From Jutongia hominis (GTDB lineage: Bacteria > Bacillota > Clostridia > Lachnospirales > Lachnospiraceae): a DNA stretch of 64,000 nt. This document shows, piece after piece, positions 48,960-58,235 of this stretch. The position numbers and the translations under genes were made by a program. The first letter of the stretch is position 1. The number at the start of each line of letters is the position of its first letter. The notes beneath the pieces were generated by a model. It worked only from the letters and a program-made list of their open reading frames with translations. It searched no databases and was not told the DNA's origin. The stretch spans positions 49,002 to 113,001 of the forward strand of contig NZ_JACRSW010000008.1 in assembly GCF_014384965.1 (NCBI RefSeq). The letters run 5' to 3'.

Positions 48960-50543
48960 CTAAGCAATTTCTATCTTTCCTTTAATCACATCCGGCGAAT
49001 GCTTTGATGTCATTTCATAATCAATACTCTCTGGAACATCATAAAAAATAAGAACAGACGGAAATGCCATTCGGGTATTGTGTTTCAAATAGTTAAGATG
49101 AAAAGTCAAAACATCACAATCCTCTTTTTCAAACAATTCATAACAGAATAATTGATTAATCTCATCCATATATTTCGTCTTGCTTGATTCATACTCTTCT
49201 CGAGCTGATGGCGGATTTAATGGATTGGTAAATGTATACTCAAATCTTGTTGGCATTGCTGAATATCCACAATACGAATCTATTTCATCTGTTGCTTTAA
49301 TTAGAAATGCAGATTTCATAAACTGCATTTCTAATAATGTATCAATAATATTAATTCCCGGTATCGGCAATTTCTTTTTGTTGACAATTTTACCTTTTGG
49401 AACAATTAACTTAATATCAATATCTTCGTCATATGTTGTACCATCATTTGAAACAATAAACTCAACCATTTTATAACTGTCTAAATCCCCCAAATACTGC
49501 CTGTATTCGTTCAATTCTTTTATCTTCCAATATATATCACGAATTTCTTTATAATGAATCTTCTCATCATCCTCACCACTTAAAGAAGAACCACCACCAA
49601 GCATAGGATTCACTAATGACTGTGATATTTTCAAATTACCCACATTCCAAAAGTCCTCTTCTATTATTACGTCAAATCGATTGCAAAAAGCTATAATAAC
49701 TTGCTTCCATTCCTCGGGAATATATGCATTTGTCGTAAGTTCTTTTAAAAAATCAACATTTTTAAATGCTTCTTGAAGTCGGATAAAATTTTCATCATGC
49801 GTCTCTGCCACTTCTTGTTTTGGCTTTATCTCGTCAGCCTTTCTTTTCTCTAATTTGTTACCCTTTTCTCTCTCAATTTTTGTTAAAATTTTTTCTTCCA
49901 AAGTTTTAATAAATTTACTATCTGTATATGACGTACAAAATATATCCGCCTTATTATCAGCTATATGATTAATTCCATGAATGGATAGTAAGGGGCTTTT
50001 TGTTTCTTTTATATTCATTGTTTTTTCACCAACAATTATTGGCAGAAAATGAAGTGATAAATGATTCGTAAATAATTTTCTTAACTCTTCAACATCCTTT
50101 ACAACAAAATAAATTCCCTTATCTTTGTACTTTTCCCTAAATCCTTGCACTTTTTTGTATTGCTCTAAATCCACCCCAGACATAGGGATAGGCTCATCAA
50201 CAAAATACATAAATACTTGTTTGTTTGCAGATAACATTTCTTCTATCTCTTCTTCTGTTCCAGATCCATACTTATCTGTTGGGGTTCCAAATCTAGTCCA
50301 AAAAATTGCAACCGCAGCATCACAATCTCTGACAAATTGTTGATTTAGCAACTCTTGTGGCTTATCTCCTGACTGAGCATAACTATCTGTTGACCAGTGT
50401 CTACCTACAATTTCTGCGTTATTAATTCTACCAATTACAGTATTAAATCCCTCTAAACATTCTTTAACAACTTCAATGTATTTTTCTACATCTCCTGGAC
50501 ATGATATTAATAAATCATATGCTGTAATACCCGCTCTTGGCAT
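48960..50543 (-). CDS. TIR/DUF4062-like effector protein (possible phage defence)
   Basis: 527 residues. The first ~170 residues resemble the TIR-like domain of many prokaryotic defence and signalling proteins: LLISCPGDVEKYIEVV, HWSTDSYAQSGDKPQELLNQQ, DAAVAIFWTRFGTPTD, YGSGTEEEIEEML, with a conserved Glu that could be catalytic. A charged coiled linker (about 215-260) follows, and a C-terminal ~260-residue region, partly beta-rich, that I cannot assign. GGAGGGA precedes ATG 50543. It lies between the core and a dead integrase. Defence function is inference from the domain and context. Confidence 0.65.
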   Translation of the reverse strand: MPRAGITAYDLLISCPGDVEKYIEVVKECLEGFNTVIGRINNAEIVGRHWSTDSYAQSGDKPQELLNQQFVRDCDAAVAIFWTRFGTPTDKYGSGTEEEIEEMLSANKQVFMYFVDEPIPMSGVDLEQYKKVQGFREKYKDKGIYFVVKDVEELRKLFTNHLSLHFLPIIVGEKTMNIKETKSPLLSIHGINHIADNKADIFCTSYTDSKFIKTLEEKILTKIEREKGNKLEKRKADEIKPKQEVAETHDENFIRLQEAFKNVDFLKELTTNAYIPEEWKQVIIAFCNRFDVIIEEDFWNVGNLKISQSLVNPMLGGGSSLSGEDDEKIHYKEIRDIYWKIKELNEYRQYLGDLDSYKMVEFIVSNDGTTYDEDIDIKLIVPKGKIVNKKKLPIPGINIIDTLLEMQFMKSAFLIKATDEIDSYCGYSAMPTRFEYTFTNPLNPPSAREEYESSKTKYMDEINQLFCYELFEKEDCDVLTFHLNYLKHNTRMAFPSVLIFYDVPESIDYEMTSKHSPDVIKGKIEIA

Positions 50544-50611
50544 ACACAATCCCTCCAATATAAAATTATTCCAAGATATATTATATCGTCATTTTCACTT
50601 CTTTTCCATAG

Positions 50612-50639
50612 AAAAAACGCCCTAGCCAAACCAGAGCGT
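50612..50639 (-). terminator. Terminator after the integrase
   Basis: ACGCTCT...AGGGCGT hairpin with one mismatch and TTTTTT on the minus strand, 16 nt after the integrase stop. Confidence 0.7.
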
Positions 50640-50654
50640 CATCCCTCTTCTATA

Positions 50655-51935
50655 TTAAACCACCTTAAACATCTTCTGCGACATCGGTTTCTCTTTCTTC
50701 TGCTCAACCCCCGTCTGTGCCTTCCTAAACTCTTCCATCCGCTTCAATTCTTCCTCAGCATCATCAAACCCGATATGCGTGTACACATTCATAGTAACGC
50801 TAATATCCGAATGCCCCATAAGGTACTGTAACGTCTTTGGATTCATTCCCGATTTTGCCATGTTGGAACAGTAGGTGTGCCTGCATACACGGGGAGTAAT
50901 GTTTGGCATCTGCACCCGGTAGATATCATTGTACCTTCCAACCATATGATTGAATCGATGCTGCCAGTGCATTGCCACAAGTGGCATTCCATTATCATCA
51001 TAAAATAGGAATCCGCTATAGCCGTCTATAGCTTTCTCCACTTTCGGTGCATTTCTGTCCTCGATGATTGCCTGAAACATCTGTACCACATCCTCTGTGA
51101 TTGGCAATACTCTTGTTCCGGCATCCGTCTTTGTAGTTTCTATGATTTACCGCATATCTGATGTTCGCTGCAACTGGTGGTCAATATTTACAGTTCTGTT
51201 CTCAAGATCAATGTCCTTCAGCGTCAAACCACAAAATTCTAATATTCTCATTCCCGTATGAAAGAGTATGTACACCACTTCATAATATTTACAGTACACC
51301 ACATCGTCATGCACAAACTTTAAGAACTTTCTCATCTAATCTTTTGTGATTGCCTCTCTTGTAACTGCATCATTTACCAATACTCCGGCAAGTTAAAATC
51401 CAAATGGATCCTTTACCAGAATGTCATCATCCACCGCCATCTGAAAGGCTGGTCGCAACACTCCCCTGATGGTATGAATGGAACTGTAGCTTTTTCCATC
51501 TTCCTGCTGTAATTTGATAAGGAACAGCTTTGCATCGGATGTTTTCACACTTCGTATCGTCTTTTTACCGAATGTTTCCTTTGCAAGTAATCTCTGTACT
51601 GTAACATATCCCTGTTTTGTGCTTTGCCTTACTCCGGTCTTTGTTTTCAAATATCGGTCTACCAGTTCACATACTGTCATCTGTCCGTCCACGATATTTA
51701 CAAGCAAATCCAAATCTGTGTTTACCTGTTTTTCCAATTCACGAAGGGAAAGGCATGGTTTCTTGCCCTTTGAAAGTTTGTCCGTAGGCTCCAGTTTCCA
51801 ACTGTATACAAAGTGTGGTTTCCCATCAATGTGATATTTATATTGATATTTTCCATCTGCTCTTACACTCTCTCCCGGTCTTAATACTCTACGCTTGGAA
51901 TCTCGCCTTGTCTGTCCTCTTCCTGCCTTTGCCAT
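50655..51935 (-). pseudogene. Tn916-type tyrosine integrase, three in-frame stops
   Basis: One continuous frame of about 426 codons interrupted by TAA (51393-51395), TAG (51336-51338) and TAA (51147-51149), with no frameshift. Part 1: N-terminal DNA-binding and core-binding domains (VRADGKYQYKYHIDGKPHFVYSW, typical of Tn916 Int). Part 2: TGMRILEFCGLTL with the first catalytic Arg and NIDHQLQR. Part 3: CRHTYCSNMAKSGMNPKTLQYLMGH and the Tyr in TMNVYTH. The HxxR motif reads RVCR, so its His is also lost. Start ATG overlaps the excisionase stop (TAATG). Marks a dead integrative element. Confidence 0.93.
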
Positions 51936-52144
51936 TATACCCGCCTCCTTAGTTCTGGATGGTTATGCAGATACCTTTCAAAGGCTACACGAAGAATCAG
52001 CTTGCGTTCTCCGTAGTATGCCAGAAACTCTTCTCCATCCGTATTATTCAATAAATCATAAAATTTTCTCCGGCTCAAAACAAAATATTCAATTGTCTCA
52101 GAAGGATTTAAAATATCCTTTTCTGCTAAACTTGGTCTTGCCAT
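51935..52144 (-). CDS. Excisionase (Tn916 Xis-like)
   Basis: 69 residues, small winged-helix DNA-binding protein immediately before the integrase, sharing TAATG. IEYFVLSRRKFYDLLNN and YYGERKLILRVAFERYL fit the excisionase layout. Start ATG 52144 follows AAAGGAATG. It would direct excision with the integrase, which is now inactive. Confidence 0.8.
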   Translation of the reverse strand: MARPSLAEKDILNPSETIEYFVLSRRKFYDLLNNTDGEEFLAYYGERKLILRVAFERYLHNHPELRRRV

Positions 52145-52573
52145 AAAATCACATTCCTTTCTGCCCAAAATGGCCATTTTTCAAGGATTTTCGGGGTCAT
52201 CCTATGTACACAGCCGCCCTTGCTGTAAACATATTTATTTAGCTAATGCAATCCACCCCTACTATTCTTCTAATTCAGTTTGAACTAGCATAAATATTGT
52301 GACTGGTCACTTATCCAATATTACTAGTATGGGGTCTATCAACTTCACATAAAAATAACTGTGGAAAATCCAAAAACTTTCCACAGTTTTGTGTTTAGAA
52401 CCGAACCTCTACACGCAGTTTCCTGCAGGTTTTCTACAACGCAACTGTTAAGAAATCATGCTTTCTGATGTTATTCACGTTAAACAAAAACTAATAACAA
52501 ATATACCTTAACAATGAACACGAACCTCCTGGATCAACTATCAATCTCATGAAGCCTTGTACGGATATTTCAT
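52145..52573. other. 429-bp gap upstream of the excisionase
   Basis: No gene supported. Contains the dyad GTGACTGGTCAC (52299-52310) and a strong hairpin AACTGTGGAAA/TTTCCACAGTT (52357-52388) that probably ends the minus-strand gene 52574-53089. Confidence 0.55.
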
Positions 52574-53089
52574 TTAGATGTCTACTTCAAACTGTACCGT
52601 TTGATTATATTTATCAAGTGCCATTTGCATTTCCATAATCGACTTAGACACAAGTTCATACTCGTTTTTAACTAGTTCCAAATCGTAATTAATGTATCTA
52701 TACTCAGGAACCGAATTACGGGACATATAAGAACGTTGTTCTTCTCTGGATTTAGGCAATCGTTTACGCATTACGTCTAATACCGTTTTTCTTCTATTCA
52801 GCTGTGCCATCTTAATAAGAATGCTATCTATACTCATTGTTACATCACCTACTAGAACCTTTGCGCTTGCATTAGTTACATTAAGTTCATGCTTTATAAT
52901 AGCAATCTTCTCATCTAGCGCAGCAATTGTCGTTGCGACCTCGACATAATCATAATCAGGAACAACTGGCTCCTCATTAATTGCCGCAACATATGTGCAG
53001 GCCTCTTCCTCCTTGTTCAGCCAGAAAGCCTTATCCTCTTCCAAACTCTTAAGCATTTTATTTGCATATGCTGATGTCATTGTTTGCAT
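52574..53089 (-). CDS. Coiled-coil protein of module A (DIP1984-like)
   Basis: 171 residues, no signal peptide. Helical: an N-terminal coil, a middle with LDEKIAIIKHELNVTNASAK followed by a short beta-like VGDVTMSIDSILIKMAQLNRRK, and a C-terminal coil ending DKYNQTVQFEVDI. The layout resembles the septicolysin/DIP1984 family and the protein of module B (55025-55687). I prefer ATG 53089, with GAGGAG upstream; an ATGA-coupled start at 53164 would add 25 residues and overlap the HTH gene by 4 nt. Paired with the HTH gene upstream. Function unknown. Confidence 0.7.
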   Translation of the reverse strand: MQTMTSAYANKMLKSLEEDKAFWLNKEEEACTYVAAINEEPVVPDYDYVEVATTIAALDEKIAIIKHELNVTNASAKVLVGDVTMSIDSILIKMAQLNRRKTVLDVMRKRLPKSREEQRSYMSRNSVPEYRYINYDLELVKNEYELVSKSIMEMQMALDKYNQTVQFEVDI

Positions 53090-53160
53090 ATCTTTTCTCC
53101 TCTCTACTTTTCCTGATTTCTCCTGTTCTGATATCAGCATAAAGCCTTCCGCTAAGTTTG

Positions 53161-53439
53161 TCATTGTACTAACAGTTTAAAGGAAAATCCCCATAAACGA
53201 ACAATATCCCCGTCAATGACGAGGATATCTTCTATGCTGGTGTGCAGTAATCTGCTTAAGATTACAAAATTGTCTAAGCTCGGTAATGATCTACCTGAAA
53301 TCCATTTGTAGACTGCTTGTGGATTTTCAAATCCCATAGCATTCTGCACGTCTTTCACGGTATAACCATTTTCCACGAGCAGTTTCTTAATCTGTCTTCC
53401 TGTTTCTTTTTGCAGGATCTGCAAATACATTGGTTCCAT
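53161..53439 (-). CDS. Small XRE-like HTH protein of module A
   Basis: 92 residues. Helix-turn-helix core: GRQIKKLLVENGYTVKDVQN, then FENPQAVYKWISGRSLPSLDN and LSRLLHTSIEDILV. Closely related to the HTH protein at 55770-56087 over the whole core. ATG 53439 follows GGAGG at 9 nt; 13 further codons upstream look unused. Probably represses its own two-gene unit. Confidence 0.8.
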   Translation of the reverse strand: MEPMYLQILQKETGRQIKKLLVENGYTVKDVQNAMGFENPQAVYKWISGRSLPSLDNFVILSRLLHTSIEDILVIDGDIVRLWGFSFKLLVQ

Positions 53440-53557
53440 CTCTTTGTACCTCCGTAATTTTCTTCCATCCCGAATCACAAGTTTACCTGTAGATGATTAG
53501 TATAACAGATTCTATTACTAATTGCATTAAACTTTTGGTTTAAGATTTACTAATAAC

Positions 53558-54220
53558 TCAATCCCACAGGTCATAGAAATATTGTTTAAGCATATCTATA
53601 GCTTCATCCTTACACTTTCTTCTATATTCTTCCAAACGCTTTTCTTCTTCGCGATATTTATCGGAAATCTCTTTATACTCAGGCAACTCATCCATAAAAT
53701 GAATTGTTCCTCCGCCACCGCGCTTCCTATTTTCCTCTAATTCTTTCTCAGTTTGAAGTTTATTTCCAAATAATCCAAATCGTTCCGTAAATTCATCCAT
53801 TGCTTTGGAATGCGCTTCATCAAATGGATTCTTTTGTGAGCATGTATCTTCCTCCGCTTCTCGCCATAAAAATATCATTTTGTCTAGAATGCAATTCCAC
53901 TCCTCATGGCAGGTATCATTTACAAGAATTCCATTTTCATTGGTATAGTTTTCTCCCAAATATCCTGGTGAACCCATTCTTGTATCTTTCAGTGTTTGCA
54001 GCATATCCGGAATAAGCGTCTGAAGAAAAGAAAACATCTCCCAAACATCACAATCACAATAGCCCCTTGTAATACGCTGTTTACTCCACTTTACGCATTT
54101 AAAAAAATGTTTTATTTTTGCCAAGATTTTGCTTTTCTTTCCGAGACCTGACATAGCAAAATCATATTTATTCCATATATTCATTGGATTTCTTACTTCA
54201 TAGCTTTTGCTTCTTCTCAT
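53558..54220 (-). CDS. Phage/ICE-type protein of unknown function
   Basis: 220 residues, cytoplasmic. Contains RGYCDCDVWEMFSFLQTLIPDML and GSPGYLG, then EEWNCILDKMIFLWREAEED, a pattern I know from unassigned phage and conjugative-element proteins; the C-terminal ~60 residues are a charged coil. ATG 54220 has only a weak GGA upstream. It follows a metallophosphoesterase remnant, a common neighbour for this type. No function can be given. Confidence 0.65.
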   Translation of the reverse strand: MRRSKSYEVRNPMNIWNKYDFAMSGLGKKSKILAKIKHFFKCVKWSKQRITRGYCDCDVWEMFSFLQTLIPDMLQTLKDTRMGSPGYLGENYTNENGILVNDTCHEEWNCILDKMIFLWREAEEDTCSQKNPFDEAHSKAMDEFTERFGLFGNKLQTEKELEENRKRGGGGTIHFMDELPEYKEISDKYREEEKRLEEYRRKCKDEAIDMLKQYFYDLWD

Positions 54221-54269
54221 TCCAATCCATCACTTTCTATTTTTCAAAGCTTATTGATAATCTAGTTTT

Positions 54270-54569
54270 CTATGTAGAATCTGACGGTTGCTCATCTTCA
54301 AACCAATTGTAGCCTTTGCTTAACCTATAAAATTTATCAACACTATATGCCCCACCAATTACAATTGTTTTCATGCCCGCTATATCATATATTTCTCCAT
54401 CCTTTGCAAAGAGAATATTTGGATATGCTTCTTCAACCCATACTTTTCCGCCATTCCACTCCTGCAGCTTGTATTCTACAATAGTTGTTGGTCTTCGCTC
54501 ATGATTTCCGTGAATACAGAATAACGTAATCGGTAGATTTGCTACCTCTTGCCATTTCTTAATTCCTCC
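54270..54569 (-). pseudogene. Metallophosphoesterase fragment
   Basis: A 99-codon open stretch encodes the middle of a calcineurin-like phosphoesterase: KKWQEVANLPITLFCIHGNHERRP (GNHE metal motif), YPNILFAKDGEIYDIAGMKT and IGGAYSVDKFYRL. The N-terminal part (expected GDxHG and GDxxD) and the C-terminal His motifs are missing: a TAG lies just upstream in frame and TAG ends it after QPSDST. A remnant of phage or ICE cargo. Confidence 0.85.
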
Positions 54570-54591
54570 CTAAATCATCCCTAACTTAAAA

Positions 54592-54619
54592 TGGAGCCAT
54601 AGCTTACGCCATGACTCCA
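54592..54619 (-). terminator. Hairpin after the tRNA-Thr region
   Basis: TGGAG-CAT-GC paired with GC-ATG-CTCCA (single mismatches) followed on the minus strand by ATTTTAA. A moderate terminator for transcripts from module B and the tRNA. Confidence 0.5.
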
Positions 54620-54852
54620 CCATTAAATATTTGCCCACATTGCAGCCATGTGGATATTCCTCAGTCAACTGGCTTAACACTTTAACCATCTTCATGGATT
54701 TCAGCATATCTCTATGCCTAAATCAATGTTTTTATTTTACCTAAAACAATTCAATCATTTAAAAGTTTACAATTCACAATTAAATGTTCAAATAAGACAC
54801 AAAACCGTTAAAATTGGAGATGATTATCAGTCATCGCTGTTAAACCAATGTT

Positions 54853-54925
54853 TTCAAAGATAGGATTCGAACCTACAACTTCACGATTACAAATCATGTG
54901 CGCTACCCATTGCGCCACTTTGTAT
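54853..54925 (-). tRNA. tRNA-Thr(TGT), divergent
   Basis: A complete 73-nt cloverleaf on the minus strand: D arm GCGC/GCGC, anticodon arm CATGA-TTTGTAA-TCGTG with anticodon TGT, T arm GTAGG-TTCGAAT-CCTAT. The acceptor TACAAAG / CTTTGAA has an A-A mismatch at pair 2-71 and begins with U-A, not G-C. No CCA encoded, discriminator A. Location inside an island suggests a phage- or ICE-borne tRNA. Confidence 0.75.
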
Positions 54926-55024
54926 ATTGGTAACCCAATTTTCGCTGAATTGGTATACTTATCTTGTAACGTAACCCTGTTACGGGAAGCCAGATTTAGG
55001 ATTTTCGCAATGCAGGCAAATACT

Positions 55025-55687
55025 TTATGCTATTTCAATCAAAGTAGTCGCATTAGACACTTTAATCTGAGTATCTAATTCCTTTAAAAGTGTATTGTTC
55101 TTTTCCTCCAGGCTCTCTATCTTTTTCTTGATATCAAGCGGATCCACAAGTTCTGTTGTGTTTTCCTTCACATATGCATCCACGACTCCAAGAGGCTTAT
55201 CGTCTTTTGTTTTACTGTCTTTTCCGAGAATGCTAAGGCGCATGCTCTCAGCAGTATTCTGAAGCTGACTGTTCTTAAGATCACATGTGCGCACACGCTC
55301 GTTATACTCATCCTGCATTTTAGACTTAAGGATTCCTTCAAAATCAGCTTCTCCATCGTATGTTCCTAGTCCACGAAGTCTGCTTCGAAGCGAAATAGCT
55401 CCAGCAACTGTGAATTTTCCATATGATGTTGTGATTTCTGTTTCAGCATTGGATGCAACAATAGCTGCATCAATTTTCTGGAATCGTTCAATCAAATCAA
55501 CAATCTGCTGATATGCCGACTCCGCTTCTTTCGCATATTCATCCTTGCCAATGCGCTTTGAATATACTTTATCCTCATTTGGCTTTATGGTATCCACAAA
55601 ACTTGCTTTGTCAATTTTATCTGATATCTTCTTTACTAGTAGGTCTCTTTCGTCAAGAGCCTGTGTTACTAACATCTTTTCGCTCAT
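55025..55687 (-). CDS. Coiled-coil protein of module B (DIP1984-like)
   Basis: 220 residues, cytoplasmic, mostly helical. ALDERDLLVKKI near the N-terminus, FQKIDAAIVASNAETEITTS then YGKFTVAGAISLRSRLRG in the middle, and a C-terminal coil LDIKKKIESLEEKNNTLLKE. Same domain order as the module A protein (coil, short Thr/Ser beta stretch, coil), but low identity. ATG 55687 follows AGGGAGG; the longer frame has no ribosome site. Preceded by its HTH partner at 55770-56087, 82 nt away. Function unknown. Confidence 0.75.
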   Translation of the reverse strand: MSEKMLVTQALDERDLLVKKISDKIDKASFVDTIKPNEDKVYSKRIGKDEYAKEAESAYQQIVDLIERFQKIDAAIVASNAETEITTSYGKFTVAGAISLRSRLRGLGTYDGEADFEGILKSKMQDEYNERVRTCDLKNSQLQNTAESMRLSILGKDSKTKDDKPLGVVDAYVKENTTELVDPLDIKKKIESLEEKNNTLLKELDTQIKVSNATTLIEIA

Positions 55688-55769
55688 AAAAAATCCTCCC
55701 TTAAAATTATCTCTTAATATAATTCTAAGGGAGGATTCATGTAATGTCATTGAACTTGTAGTTCAAAAA

Positions 55770-56087
55770 TTATGCTGCATTTAATTCTCTCATTTTCTTA
55801 TAGTAGGTATAAACTCTTCTCTCCTGATCCGTAAGACATGCATCCATTTGACTTTTTGTTCTTCCAGCATTTCCGCAAACAATTGAATCCATAGGAACTT
55901 GAAGCATTTTGCTAATTGCATACAGATTATCGACTGTTGGCATACTAACGCCATCCAACCATCGATAAACACTCTGCACACATCCAAACCCTAAATATTC
56001 TTGAATATCTTTTGGTTTTACTCCTCTCATATCCATAATTCTTCGAAGATTAACACCTGTTTCTTTTTTATTAATTGTTGGAAACAT
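55770..56087 (-). CDS. Small XRE-like HTH protein of module B
   Basis: 105 residues. HTH core GVNLRRIMDMRGVKPKDIQE, then LGFGCVQSVYRWLDGVSMP and TVDNLYAISKMLQVPMDSIV, aligning without gaps to the module A HTH (shared KD.Q, GF, VY.W, S.P, DN). The C-terminal ~30 residues (DQERRVYTYYKKMRELNAA) are absent from module A. GGAGG precedes the ATG. Confidence 0.82.
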   Translation of the reverse strand: MFPTINKKETGVNLRRIMDMRGVKPKDIQEYLGFGCVQSVYRWLDGVSMPTVDNLYAISKMLQVPMDSIVCGNAGRTKSQMDACLTDQERRVYTYYKKMRELNAA

Positions 56088-56118
56088 ACTATCGCCTCCT
56101 TTGCACTAAATTCTTGTT

Positions 56119-57986
56119 CTACTCAGTTCTTACACATACTTTCTTCCCCGAAAAAGCAATTCCAAACTTCAAGATTTCCGTAATTCCATCCTCTTTCATT
56201 TCAGAATCGTATCGCAACTCACCAATTTGCTTTAATGCTTCATTAGACCATTTTTTAAGCTCAACATCTCTTAATTTTTCTTTCCACTTTAATTCCAAAA
56301 TAATACCAGGATACCTTTTTTCTCTTGGAATTAAAGAAACATCAAATCTGCCACCTCCAGATTCTCGGTTCGATTTAATCTTATACTGATTATCCATTAA
56401 TGCTATTAATCCTAGCATCAAACCATGATAAAATCCTTCAGCTCCACCATCGAAGAAGCTAATTGATTTATCCATATATTCCCCAATAACGCTCTGCAAC
56501 TTCTTGTAATCATTGGCATAAAGACTTTCTGCAATCTTATTTGCTGTAGTCCTTGTAATTGCTCCAGTTTGCAAGAAATGTGACAAGATTTCACTCTTAT
56601 ATACAGCTGCAATCTCTCTATTTGGAATTGATACTTCACATAAATATGAACCATCTGCTTGCAGTTCCTTTTTAGGAGTTTTCAAATAGCCAGCAACCAA
56701 CAATAAGCTATAAATATTTGCTGGATCCTCCGCAAGCGATCTATACACCACATTTTGATCAATTCTTGCAACTACTCTTTCTCCTTGCAAAAGGTCATAT
56801 AATCTTTCTGTAATATCATCTGTAGCCACTCTTAGTACATCATCAAGGATTTCATTTTTTCCTGTATTTACCCAATATGCTTGAGGAAGGCATCCCTTGG
56901 AAATATAGTTGATTACAGACCATGGATTATATATTTCTTCGCTACCAAACAAATATCCATCGTACCAGTCTTTAAGTTCCTCCTCTTTATCTGATACTCC
57001 ATAGTAACTGAGCATTGCTTTCACTTCAGATTCTGTAAATCCAAAAAAGCTATCGTATTCTTCATCCATTACGGAGTTCACTGTTAAATTATTTAGACCA
57101 CTAAAGATACTTTCCTGAGCAATACGCAAAATTCCTGTTAGGAAACCATAGGATAAATTCTTATTATCCTTAAATGCTCCTGAAAAGAAATTTCTCATGA
57201 ATCCAATAATTTCATCGCAGAAATCCTTAGAGTATCCCTCTTGAATCGGAGTATCATATTCATCAATAATGATTACTGGAGCCTTATCATAATGTGAAGC
57301 AAGCATTTTAGATAGTCTTTCTAGCGAAGAAGTAAGCTCCACTTCATTAGCTGCAGCGCTAATAATCTTTGTAAAATACTCCTTCTCATATTGTGAGAGC
57401 TTATCACTATTTAGTAGCTCTTGATGTCTTCCATACTCTTCTTGAAGTAGTCCCCTTATTTTATCTATTGTTGCGTCCCAAGTATCAAATTTAACATCCT
57501 TAAAAGTTAAGAATATGACTGGATATTTTCCTTGATGTGAACGATACTCTTCTCCACATTGCCAAATATTTTTATCGGCAAAATACTTACTAGTATTCTT
57601 ATCTGATATTTCAAAGAACACTCTGAGCATATCCATATTCAAGGTCTTTCCGAATCTCCTTGGTCTCGTAAACAAAGATACCAATGGCTTTTGATCCAAG
57701 AATTCTTTGATTAATAACGTCTTGTCGACATAGTAATATTCTTCCTGCGCACGAACATAGTCAGAGATGCCGATTGGTAATGATTTAACTTCTGCTTTCG
57801 CAACCATATTTTTCTTGATGTATTTTCCATTAGACACTCTTCCATCCATTGGCTTTGGAGAGTCGTCTGGAATTAACCAAGATCCTTTTTCTTTTATTGC
57901 ACCCTGTATTCTTCCTTTTTGCACATATCATTTACGGAACGTGGAGAAACATTCCACTCTAAAGCCTTTTCTTTACAAGTTTTCAT
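56119..57986 (-). CDS. AAA-ATPase with PD-(D/E)XK nuclease-like domain and N-terminal HTH, frameshifted
   Basis: Main body of about 550 residues: AAA-ATPase-like domain with SLFTRPRRFGKTLNMDML (Walker A) and APVIIIDEYDTP (Walker B), then a C-terminal DUF1703-type PD-(D/E)XK region with GGGRFDVSLI and GIILELKWK. The N-terminus should be a MerR/excisionase-like HTH (MKTCKEKALEWNVSPRSVND... then GRIQGAIKEKGSWLIPDD), but a run of five A (57916-57920) is one base short, putting the ATG at 57986 (AGGAG upstream) out of frame with the rest. From GTG 57924, or an internal ATG, the ATPase could still be made. Family role is unproved, often suggested as defence or mobile-element linked. Confidence 0.85.
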
Positions 57987-58029
57987 ATATATATCAGCTC
58001 CTGTCATTCGCAATATTATTCCTCATCTT

Positions 58030-58116
58030 ACGCAAATTATACCTAAGCAAAACGCAAAAAGTCAAATCAATTCGATATTTTGCGTTTAATTATTGCGTTT
58101 GCTTAATGTTTTGCGT
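58030..58116. promoter_or_regulatory. Promoter and iteron-like operator of the AAA/nuclease gene
   Basis: Minus-strand promoter TTGACT (58065-58060), 18-nt spacer, TATAAT (58041-58036). Five copies of TTTGCGT/ACGCAAA-type motifs surround it: 58030-58036, 58052-58058, 58079-58085, 58092-58098 and 58110-58116. Two extended copies (TTAAGCAAACGCAA type) are inverted relative to each other. Likely binding sites for the gene's own N-terminal HTH. Confidence 0.6.
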
Positions 58117-58235
58117 CTTGTATTTTTCGGCACTTTTATTTTGGTTTTTCAGCCCACAAACTTGTTTGTAGCATATTACTCAGACAAGTTTAACTCCACT
58201 GAAAAAGGACCAGCCCAGCTGATCCTCTCACTTAA

